From Candidatus Omnitrophota bacterium (GTDB taxonomy: Bacteria > Omnitrophota > Gorgyraeia > Zapsychrales > JAHFFX01): a stretch of 32,977 nt of DNA. The position numbers and the translations under genes were made by a program. The stretch's first letter is position 1. Each line of letters starts with the position of its first letter. The DNA lies in assembly GCA_023247705.1 (NCBI GenBank), contig JAHFFY010000012.1, positions 12,494 through 45,470 on the forward strand, written 5' to 3'. The notes below the pieces were generated by a model. That model saw only the letters and a program-made list of their open reading frames with translations. It was not told where the DNA came from and did no database searches. Of the stretch, positions 26,003 to 32,977 are shown piece after piece.

Positions 26003-27201
26003 AATACATCATTTTGGTCCCGGACGGGATGGCGGATTATCCCGTGGAGGTTTTGGATAAGAAAACACCGCTGGAAATTGCGCGTACGCCGAACATGGAT
26101 TTTCTGGCCCAGCGGGGATTCACCGGATTGGTGCAGACGATTCCCGACCGGATGCCTCCGGGATCTGACATCGGTAATCTCGCCATCATGGGGTATGACC
26201 CCCGTGAAAATTATTCCGGCCGCGCACCGTTAGAGGCTGCGAATCTCGGAATTATCCTCGAAGAAGGCGAGATCGCATTCCGCTGCAATCTCGTCACGGT
26301 TGAAAATGAAACGATGGCGGATTATAGCGCCGGTCATATCTCCACCAAAGAGGCCGCCGTGCTGATTAAATCCTTGAACCAGAAGCTGAAACTTCCGCAT
26401 ATCAAATTTTATCCGGGGAAAAGTTATCGCCATCTGATGGTGATCAAATCTCCTCGGGCCAGCGAATTGTTAAAAATTTCATGCACGCCGCCGCACAATA
26501 TCGCCGGACAAAAGATTACATCGTATTTGCCTCAGGGCGAAGCGGCCCAGGAACTACTGGAGCTGATGGAAAAATCCAAAACGATCTTTGCCAATCATCC
26601 CATCAATCAGGTGAGGATTGATTTAAAAGAAAATCCGGCGACGCTGATCTGGCTGTGGGGCCAGGGAAATCGTCCGCAATTGCCGCTCTTTACGGAAAAA
26701 TTCGGTTTAACCGGCGGGATTATCTCGGCGGTTGATCTGGTCAACGGGATCGGACGTCTCGCAGGCTTAGAGGTGATCAATGTCCCGAAGATCACGGGCT
26801 ATTACGATACGAATTATTTAGGCAAGGCCCAATATGCTTTGAAGGCGCTCAAGAAAAAAGATTTTGTTTTTATTCACGTGGAAGCCCCGGATGAAGCCGG
26901 GCATAACGGCGATGTGAAGATGAAGATTGTGAGTATCGAACGGATCGATAAAGAAATCCTCGGGACAATCCTCAAAGAGTATTCTGAAAAAGACGACTTT
27001 CGGCTTTTGGTGCTGCCTGATCATGCGACACCGGTTGAGAAAAAATGCCATGTCAGCGATCCGGTCGGGTTCGTCATGTTCGGCAAAGGCGTTCCTGCAG
27101 ACGGATCAACGCACTTTAATGAAAATGCAACCAAACAAAAAGGGCTGAAATTCAGAAGCGGTCAGGATTTGATGAAGTATTTTCTCCGGGAAAATATTTG
27201 A
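25999..27201 (+). CDS. iPGM-like alkaline-phosphatase-superfamily enzyme, probable alternative homoserine kinase
   Basis: 400 aa, homologous to archaeal-type cofactor-independent phosphoglycerate mutase. Metal and catalytic residues are recognisable: D9 in LVPDGMADYP, nucleophile S56 in PPGSDIGNLAIMGYDP, HVEAPDEAGHNGD and VLPDHATP. A subgroup of this family was proposed as homoserine kinase (TIGR02535, from memory) in genomes lacking thrB. Here it lies between thrC and lysC with no thrB nearby, which supports that role. A glycolytic mutase remains possible. I chose the ATG at 25999 (MKYIILVPDG), which forms ATGA with the coaB stop; an in-frame ATG at 25981 would add 6 residues. Confidence 0.85.
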   Translation: MKYIILVPDGMADYPVEVLDKKTPLEIARTPNMDFLAQRGFTGLVQTIPDRMPPGSDIGNLAIMGYDPRENYSGRAPLEAANLGIILEEGEIAFRCNLVTVENETMADYSAGHISTKEAAVLIKSLNQKLKLPHIKFYPGKSYRHLMVIKSPRASELLKISCTPPHNIAGQKITSYLPQGEAAQELLELMEKSKTIFANHPINQVRIDLKENPATLIWLWGQGNRPQLPLFTEKFGLTGGIISAVDLVNGIGRLAGLEVINVPKITGYYDTNYLGKAQYALKALKKKDFVFIHVEAPDEAGHNGDVKMKIVSIERIDKEILGTILKEYSEKDDFRLLVLPDHATPVEKKCHVSDPVGFVMFGKGVPADGSTHFNENATKQKGLKFRSGQDLMKYFLRENI

Positions 27202-27258
27202 TACGATAGGGCAGGGTAAGGAAGCGATGCCTGTCTTGAGAACTTCTAGCGGAGTAAC

Positions 27259-28482
27259 ATGAACAAAGATATTGTCGTGCAGAAATACGGCGGGTCTTCG
27301 GTGGCCAACATTGAACGTATCAAAGCCGTTGCGCAGCGGATCGTCTCTTATAAAACCAATCGACAGGACGTGGTGGTTGTGGTCTCAGCGATGGCGGATA
27401 CGACCGATGAGCTGGAACAGCTGGCTTTCGGTGTTGCGCAAAACCCTTCGGAACGCGAGATGGACATGCTGATGTCGACCGGCGAGCAGATCTCCTGTGC
27501 GCTTTTGGCCATGGCGGTCAAAGAACTGGGTTTTGATGCGATTTCCTTTACTGGTGCCCAGGTGGGGATTAAAACGGATAAATCCTACACCAAGGCCAAG
27601 ATCGTCAAGATTGATGCCCGACGCATCCGGAAGGCTTTGTCGGCAAATCAAATCGTCATCGTCGCCGGTTTTCAGGGCGTAACACACGATGATGATATCA
27701 CGACGTTGGGTCGCGGCGGATCGGATTTAACGGCGGTCGCGCTGGCCAAAGCATTAACCGCGAAAGTGTGCGAAATTTATACGGACGTCGAAGGGATTTA
27801 CACAACCGATCCGCGTATCGATAAAAACGCCAGAAAAATTCCGCTCATTATGTTTGATGAGATGCTGGAAATGGCCTCGCTGGGTGCCCAGGTGATGCAG
27901 CCGCGTTCCATTGAAGTAGCTAAAAAATTTAATATCACGCTTCATGTGCGATCAAGTTATTCGAAGGAGGAAGGAACCATGATTGTCAAAGAAAACGAAA
28001 AGATGGAAGGTGTCGTTGTCCGCGGCATCGCTTGCAATAAATCCGAAGCCAAGATCACGATTTGCGGCGTGCCCGATAAACCCGGTGTGGCCGCCAAGAT
28101 TTTTACCGAGATTTCCAAAGTCGGCGTGAGCGTTGATACGATCGTTCAAAACGTCAGCCATACCCGTCAGACCGACATTTCTTTTACCGTGCCGAAAGCT
28201 TCATTGAATAAAGCCCTGCAAACGACCCAGGCCGTGGCCAAGAAGATCGGCGCCGGCGAAGTCATGTATGACAAAAATATTGCGCGCGTTTCGATCGTCG
28301 GATCCGGGATGCGTTCTTATCCGGGGGTGGCCGCGAAGATGTTTCAGACCTTAGCCGAAAATAAAATCAATATCGAGATGATCACAACGTCCGAGATCAG
28401 CATCTCCTGTGTGATCAATCAAAGTTTATCGGACAAGGCGGTTCAGACCCTGCACAAAAAATTTAATCTACAGAAAGTCTAA
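27259..28482 (+). CDS. lysC: Aspartate kinase
   Basis: 407 aa; phosphorylates aspartate, the entry step to lysine, threonine and methionine. Kinase motifs are VQKYGGSSV (residues 7-15), MSTGEQIS, FTGAQVGI and TLGRGGSDLTAVALA. Tandem ACT domains follow after about residue 255 (ITICGVPDKPGVAAKIF and RVSIVGSGMRSYPGVAAKMF), implying allosteric feedback. The architecture is that of the B. subtilis LysC / Corynebacterium alpha-subunit class. GGAG at 27251-27254 precedes the ATG, after a 57-nt gap from the previous gene. An internal strong start could yield a beta subunit. Confidence 0.96.
   Translation: MNKDIVVQKYGGSSVANIERIKAVAQRIVSYKTNRQDVVVVVSAMADTTDELEQLAFGVAQNPSEREMDMLMSTGEQISCALLAMAVKELGFDAISFTGAQVGIKTDKSYTKAKIVKIDARRIRKALSANQIVIVAGFQGVTHDDDITTLGRGGSDLTAVALAKALTAKVCEIYTDVEGIYTTDPRIDKNARKIPLIMFDEMLEMASLGAQVMQPRSIEVAKKFNITLHVRSSYSKEEGTMIVKENEKMEGVVVRGIACNKSEAKITICGVPDKPGVAAKIFTEISKVGVSVDTIVQNVSHTRQTDISFTVPKASLNKALQTTQAVAKKIGAGEVMYDKNIARVSIVGSGMRSYPGVAAKMFQTLAENKINIEMITTSEISISCVINQSLSDKAVQTLHKKFNLQKV
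27964..27981 (+). promoter_or_regulatory. Internal ribosome-binding site and ATG for a LysC beta subunit
   Basis: AAGGAGG (27964-27970), then 8 nt, then an in-frame ATG at 27979. Initiation here would give a 167-aa protein containing just the ACT region (27979-28482), like the in-phase beta subunits known for B. subtilis and Corynebacterium aspartate kinases. The site is stronger than that of lysC itself. Confidence 0.65.
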
Positions 28483-28486
28483 TGTC

Positions 28487-30064
28487 ATGACGCGCATTGT
28501 TATCTATGACACAACTTTAAGAGACGGTTCCCAGACCGAAGGCATTTCTTTTTCCGTGAATGATAAAATCAAGATCACCGAGAAGCTGGATGATCTGGGC
28601 GTCCATTATATCGAGGGCGGGTGGCCGGGCTCTAACCCCAAAGACCGGGAATTTTTTAAGGTGATGAAAACCAAACGCCTGAAAAATTCCGTCATGGCCG
28701 CGTTCGGTTCAACGAGACGTGCGAACATCAAATCCGGGGACGACCAAAATTTGAAAGAATTGATCAGTTCCGAAACTCCGACGATCACGATCTTCGGCAA
28801 AAGCTGGGACCTGCATGTGACCGATGTATTGAAAACCACGCTGGATGAAAACCTCAAGATGATTTTTGATTCGGTGAATTTTCTCAAAAAGAAAAAGCGC
28901 GAGGTTTTTTATGACGCCGAACATTTCTTCGACGCCTATAAGCGTAATCCGCAATACGCCCTGAAAACGATTCTGGCCGCTGAAGAGGCCGGAGCCGATT
29001 GTGTCGTTCTCTGCGACACCAACGGCGGCACATTGCCCAATGACGTGGGCACAATCGTTCAGGCCGTCCGGACAAAATTGAAAGCAGAGATAGGGATCCA
29101 TACGCATAACGATATGGGTTTGGCCGTGGCGAATTCTCTCGCGGCGATTGAGAAAGGCGCCACCCAAGTGCAAGGGACGTTTAACGGGTTGGGGGAACGC
29201 TGCGGCAACGCAGATCTCTCGACGATTGTCGCGATTCTCTACACCAAGCTGAAACTTAAATCCATTCCGGACCAGAAAGTTAAAAATTTGACTGAGACCT
29301 CTTATTATTTAAGTGAAGTGAGCAATTACAAACTGGCGGATAATCATGCCTTTACCGGACATTCGGCATTCGCGCACAAGGGCGGCGTGCATATCGACGC
29401 GGTTTTGAAAAACCCGATCGCCTATGAACATGTGGAGCCATCGGTCGTTGGAAATCACCGCAGGTTTTTGACTTCAGAACTCGCCGGGAAGATGCCGATT
29501 ATTTTAAAGGCCAAGGAAATGAATTTAGACCTGGATAAGAAATCCCCGGAAGCCGTTGCCTTGCTCAAGGCCCTGCAGGAAAAAGAACACGAAGGGTATC
29601 AGTTCGAGGCCGCCGACGCGTCGTTTGAATTATTTATGAAAAGGCATTTGAAAAAATACAAGCCGTTTTTTCAGCTGGAAGGTTTTAAGGTCACCACCGA
29701 AAAACGGCATGATGGAAAAATTTTTGCCGAGGCCTCGGTCCGATTGAATATCAACGGCAAGGAAACCTATAGCGCCTCGGACGGAGACGGTCCGGTCGAC
29801 GCCTTAGACCGTGCCTTACGCAAAATCCTGACCCACACGTATCCGAACTTGAGTCAGATGCATTTATCCGACTATAAGGTCCGGGTACTGGATTCAAAAT
29901 CCGCAACCGCCGCCAAGGTGCGCGTCCTGATCGAATCGCAAGACAATACCGATTCCTGGACGACCGTTGGCGTCCACGAAAATATCATCGAGGCCAGCTG
30001 GGAGGCGTTGATTGATAGTATCGAGTATAAGTTGCTAAAGGATAAAAGGACAAATAAAAACTAA
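28487..30064 (+). CDS. cimA: (R)-citramalate synthase
   Basis: 525 aa; condenses pyruvate and acetyl-CoA to citramalate, a threonine-independent route to 2-oxobutyrate and isoleucine. The N-terminal TIM barrel shows YDTTLRDGSQ (residues 7-16) and the metal-binding HTHNDMGLAVANS. QGTFNGLGERCGNADL is typical. The C-terminal regulatory dimer domain covers about 395-520 (VRLNINGKETYSASDGDGPVDAL, in part). Length and these motifs fit the long citramalate-synthase family better than 2-isopropylmalate synthase, though substrate choice needs a biochemical or tree-based check. The ATG at 28487 lies 4 nt after lysC, with only a weak ribosome-binding site. Confidence 0.88.
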   Translation: MTRIVIYDTTLRDGSQTEGISFSVNDKIKITEKLDDLGVHYIEGGWPGSNPKDREFFKVMKTKRLKNSVMAAFGSTRRANIKSGDDQNLKELISSETPTITIFGKSWDLHVTDVLKTTLDENLKMIFDSVNFLKKKKREVFYDAEHFFDAYKRNPQYALKTILAAEEAGADCVVLCDTNGGTLPNDVGTIVQAVRTKLKAEIGIHTHNDMGLAVANSLAAIEKGATQVQGTFNGLGERCGNADLSTIVAILYTKLKLKSIPDQKVKNLTETSYYLSEVSNYKLADNHAFTGHSAFAHKGGVHIDAVLKNPIAYEHVEPSVVGNHRRFLTSELAGKMPIILKAKEMNLDLDKKSPEAVALLKALQEKEHEGYQFEAADASFELFMKRHLKKYKPFFQLEGFKVTTEKRHDGKIFAEASVRLNINGKETYSASDGDGPVDALDRALRKILTHTYPNLSQMHLSDYKVRVLDSKSATAAKVRVLIESQDNTDSWTTVGVHENIIEASWEALIDSIEYKLLKDKRTNKN

Positions 30065-30065
30065 G

Positions 30066-30143
30066 AAGGGTTCCCCAGTACCCCAGTCCTCAGCGTCCCA
30101 GCTTGAAACTGGGGAACTGGAGACTGGGGTACTGGAAACCCTT
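30066..30143 (+). repeat. Iterated-octad hairpin between cimA and valS, possible terminator
   Basis: The outer arms are 30066-30087 and 30123-30143, complementary except for one mismatch and one deletion. Each side is built of four 8-nt units: TTCCCCAG, TACCCCAG, TCCTCAGC, GTCCCAGC on the left and AACTGGGG, AACTGGAG, ACTGGGGT, ACTGGAAA on the right. It begins 2 nt after the cimA stop and is followed by a T-rich but interrupted stretch. Confidence 0.8.
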
Positions 30144-30163
30144 ATTGTATTGTTTTATTAACT

Positions 30164-32803
30164 ATGGACCTCTCCAACCGCTACAACTCCAAAGAATCCG
30201 AAGAAAAGTGGGGACGCTTTTGGGAAGAGAACCATCTTTTCCACACCGAGGTGAATCCCGATAAAGAACCGTTCACGGTCGTGATCCCGCCGCCGAATAT
30301 CACCGGAATTCTCCACATGGGCCATGCCCTGAACAATACGCTGCAGGATATCCTTGTCCGCTATAAACGGATGAAGGGTCTTGAAACGCTCTGGATGGCC
30401 GGGACCGATCATGCGGGGATTGCGACCCAAAATGTCGTGGAGAAACAAATCGCCAGGGAAGGAAAGAAACGCCAGGATTTGGGCCGCGAGGAATTCTTAA
30501 AACGCCTCTGGGCCTGGCAGAAACAGTACGGCGACACGATTATTCATCAGCTGAAAAAATTGGGATCCTCCTGCGACTGGGACCGCACCCGTTTCACGAT
30601 GGACGAACATTACAGTCAGGTCGTGACGTCGGTGTTTGTTCAGCTTTATGAAAAAAAAATGATTTATCGCGGCCAGCATATCATCAACTGGTGCCCGCGC
30701 TGCCAGACCGCCTTGTCCGACGAAGAGGCTGAACACAAAGAAGTGAAGGGTGCCCTTTATCATTTTCGTTATCCGTTTAAAGACGATCCCGCCAAATATG
30801 TGACCGTTGCCACCACTCGCCCGGAAACGATGCTGGGCGATACCGCTGTTGCCGTTCATCCTAAAGATAAACGTTATAAGAAATTAATCGGAAAGATTTT
30901 GATTTTGCCGCTAATGAATCGTGAAATTAAAATCATTGCCGATGAGTATGTCGATCCGAAATTCGGTTCGGGCGCGGTGAAAGTGACGCCGGCGCACGAC
31001 CCGAACGATTTCGAGATAGGCAAACGGCATGATCTCGAATTCATCAATATCATGCATCCCGACGCCCGTTTAAATGAAAAGGCCGGACGCTTCGCCGGCA
31101 TGGATCGTTTCACGGCGCGCAAGGAAGTGGTGAACGCACTCAAAGAATTGGGCGCGCTTGACCGGATCGAAGACCATCTGCATTCCGTTGGGCATTGTTA
31201 CCGTTGTCATACGGTGGTCGAACCGTATTTATCCAAACAATGGTTCGTGAAGATGAAACCTCTGGCGAAACCGGCGATCGAAGTCGTTAAGAAAAAGAAA
31301 ATCAAATTTTATCCCGCCCGCTGGACCAAGGTGTATTTGAACTGGATGGAAAACATCCGCGACTGGTGCATCTCCCGTCAGATCTGGTGGGGGCACCGGA
31401 TCCCGGTGTGGTATTGTCCGGTGTGTCCGGAAGATAAAAATGTCATTGTAGCGAATATGACGCCGCAGGAGTGCCCGCGGTGTCATTCCAAAAAATTGAT
31501 TCAGGATGAAGATGTTTTGGACACGTGGTTTTCTTCGTGGCTGTGGCCGTTTGCGACGCTGTATTGGCCGCAGAACAAAAAGGATGTCGAATATTTCTAT
31601 CCGACTTCGGTGCTGTTTACCGCTTCGGAAATTATTTTTTTCTGGGTCGCGCGGATGATTATGGCGGGTTTGGAATTCACCGGCAAGATCCCGTTTTCCG
31701 ATGTTTATATTCATGGCACCGTGCGCGATGACAAGGGGCAGAAGATGTCCAAATCCCTCGGTAACGCGCTTGATCCCTTGGAGATCATCAACGAGTACGG
31801 TGCCGACGCGCTGCGTTTCAGTTTGATCATGAATTCCGGCCAGGACCTTTTTATTTCGAAAGATAAATTCGAAATCGGACGCAACTTCGCCAATAAAATC
31901 TGGAACGCGACCCGCCTCATTTTAAAAAACGTTCCGGACAATATGGATTTCCAAAAGCAATTCGCGAAATTAAAACCCAAAGATCTGGACCGCGAATCGT
32001 GCTGGATCATTTCACGGTTTCATTCAACACTCGCCGCGGTGAGCCGCGCGATTGAGCAGTATCGTTTTTCGGAAGCCGAGACGTTGATTTATGAATTCTT
32101 CTGGGGGAACTACTGCGATTGGTACCTGGAGATGAGTAAGGACAAATTGGCGCAAGAAACGACCCAGGTCGTCGCGCTAAGCGTCTTGGAACAGTCCCTG
32201 AAGATGATGCACCCGTTTATGCCCTTTGTGACCGAGGAGATCGCAAGCAAACTGCCCGGCCATCAGGGTTCGCTTGTGCGGCAGAGCTGGCCGAATTTAA
32301 AGAAGCGATTGATCGACCGTGAGATCGAGACCCAGATGCAGCGGCTGATCGAAATCATCGTGGCGGTGCGCAACCTGCGCAAAGAACTCAACATCGCCTT
32401 GATGGAACAAATCGATATCACCTTCAGCGTGGACAAAGAGGACATCGCTTTTATCGAAGACTATTCGCCCGTTTTAAAAAAGATCGCCAAGATCAATCAT
32501 CTCTCCTGCACGACCAAAGACCAGGAATCTATTCCACCCCTGGCGAAGATCGCGGTGGTTGGTACGATCAAATGTTTTATCCCCGTGTGCGTTGAAGATA
32601 TCCAGAAAGAAAAAGAGAAGATCGAAATCCAGTATCAGCAAAAGCTGGCGGCGCTGGAACGCGTCAAAGCGCGCCTGCAAAACGCCGACTTCCTCCAAAA
32701 AGCCCCGGCCCCAGTCGTTGAAAAAGACAAACTCACCCAGGAAACCTTGGAACGCGAGATTGAAGAGCTCAAGCGGACCATTGATCGTTTCTCTTCGCGA
32801 TGA
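30164..32803 (+). CDS. valS: Valyl-tRNA synthetase
   Basis: An 879-aa class I synthetase charging tRNA-Val. HIGH appears as HMGH (residues 51-54) after PPPNITGIL, and KMSKS is at 527-531. The CP1 editing domain includes TTRPETMLGDTAVAVHP. Two zinc-binding-like clusters are visible: CPRC...C and CPVCP...CPRC. The C-terminal coiled-coil arm typical of ValS runs from about 805 to 875. Length is normal. The ATG at 30164 follows the octad hairpin by 20 nt and has no recognisable Shine-Dalgarno. No T-box or other leader is visible. It may have its own promoter, which I could not identify. Confidence 0.97.
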   Translation: MDLSNRYNSKESEEKWGRFWEENHLFHTEVNPDKEPFTVVIPPPNITGILHMGHALNNTLQDILVRYKRMKGLETLWMAGTDHAGIATQNVVEKQIAREGKKRQDLGREEFLKRLWAWQKQYGDTIIHQLKKLGSSCDWDRTRFTMDEHYSQVVTSVFVQLYEKKMIYRGQHIINWCPRCQTALSDEEAEHKEVKGALYHFRYPFKDDPAKYVTVATTRPETMLGDTAVAVHPKDKRYKKLIGKILILPLMNREIKIIADEYVDPKFGSGAVKVTPAHDPNDFEIGKRHDLEFINIMHPDARLNEKAGRFAGMDRFTARKEVVNALKELGALDRIEDHLHSVGHCYRCHTVVEPYLSKQWFVKMKPLAKPAIEVVKKKKIKFYPARWTKVYLNWMENIRDWCISRQIWWGHRIPVWYCPVCPEDKNVIVANMTPQECPRCHSKKLIQDEDVLDTWFSSWLWPFATLYWPQNKKDVEYFYPTSVLFTASEIIFFWVARMIMAGLEFTGKIPFSDVYIHGTVRDDKGQKMSKSLGNALDPLEIINEYGADALRFSLIMNSGQDLFISKDKFEIGRNFANKIWNATRLILKNVPDNMDFQKQFAKLKPKDLDRESCWIISRFHSTLAAVSRAIEQYRFSEAETLIYEFFWGNYCDWYLEMSKDKLAQETTQVVALSVLEQSLKMMHPFMPFVTEEIASKLPGHQGSLVRQSWPNLKKRLIDREIETQMQRLIEIIVAVRNLRKELNIALMEQIDITFSVDKEDIAFIEDYSPVLKKIAKINHLSCTTKDQESIPPLAKIAVVGTIKCFIPVCVEDIQKEKEKIEIQYQQKLAALERVKARLQNADFLQKAPAPVVEKDKLTQETLEREIEELKRTIDRFSSR

Positions 32804-32831
32804 CCCCGTTTATCCCGTGAGGTGGATTTCC

Positions 32832-32857
32832 CAATTGTCGGCATGTGCCGACAATTG
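32832..32857. repeat. Perfect 26-nt palindrome downstream of valS
   Basis: CAATTGTCGGCA-TG-TGCCGACAATTG: a 12-bp stem around TG, 28 nt after the valS stop. No T-run follows, so it is not a classic intrinsic terminator; it could be an operator, a Rho-type 3' end hairpin or a repeat. Nothing else is recognisable from 32804 to 32977. Confidence 0.7.
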
Positions 32858-32977
32858 ACTAAGGTGTTCCAATCCTTAAAAATGTGTAATGCCCCCCATT
32901 AAGCAAGGGAATTTTAAGTTAGAACTGGCTGGTTGTTTTTTGACAAAAAGTGATCATAAAATTGCGTTGGCGTCCTG

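Noticed and set aside
28487-30064. leuA (2-isopropylmalate synthase) as the identity of this gene
   Set aside because: The length, motif set and operon context fit citramalate synthase better, although substrate specificity is not proven.
32925-32977. TTGACA near 32938 as a promoter for a gene beyond the window
   Set aside because: No acceptable -10 element lies at 16-18 nt before the sequence ends.

Overview
The window most probably comes from a member of Candidatus Omnitrophota (formerly OP3). The main reason is the 4,085-residue protein at 4948-17205. It begins with an exported module (VPLTSDYDPPILLG..., running to a YFSGG motif) and ends with a GGIDLSPKNFDLEIKR...IDGLVPEIIKITP module, and I associate both with giant Omnitrophota proteins. 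That link is from memory, not from a search. Every protein gene and every intact tRNA lies on the + strand.

Layout. (1) 1-4698: a possible tail of an upstream ORF, then a copper/silver RND efflux pair, cusB-cusA, overlapping by 8 nt. (2) 4699-4947: an intergenic region with a long imperfect inverted repeat and a sigma70-like promoter. (3) 4948-17205: the giant protein, with a signal peptide, the Omnitrophota N-module, a possible beta-grasp domain, HEAT-like helical repeats, an M48-type zinc metalloprotease (HELTH), long helical regions, an ABC1/UbiB-type kinase-like domain and the Omnitrophota C-module. A clear terminator follows. (4) 17206-18534: a tRNA cluster Thr(UGU)-Tyr(GUA)-Gly(UCC), the same order as E. 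coli thrU-tyrU-glyT but without thrT-tufB. It is inflated by tRNA halves and by a family of hairpins whose loops are conserved while their stems vary with compensatory changes. (5) 18535-21167: a GT2 glycosyltransferase and a polytopic membrane protein. (6) 21346-22490: gpsA and tRNA-Pro(GGG). (7) 22613-30064: a tight operon of a PilZ protein, hom, thrC, a stand-alone coaB, an iPGM-like gene, lysC and cimA. (8) 30164-32803: valS.

How the genes work together. LysC, Hom and ThrC give aspartate-to-threonine steps, and CimA opens the pyruvate/citramalate route to isoleucine. No canonical thrB is present. The iPGM-like alkaline-phosphatase-superfamily protein sits where homoserine kinase is expected and is the best candidate for that step. 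lysC carries a strong internal Shine-Dalgarno and in-frame ATG, suggesting a separate regulatory beta subunit.

Most unusual signals: the giant protein joining a protease domain to an ABC1-kinase domain; the covarying hairpin family in the tRNA cluster, one member of which captures the 5' end of tRNA-Tyr; and three hairpins whose arms are four iterated 7- or 8-nt units.
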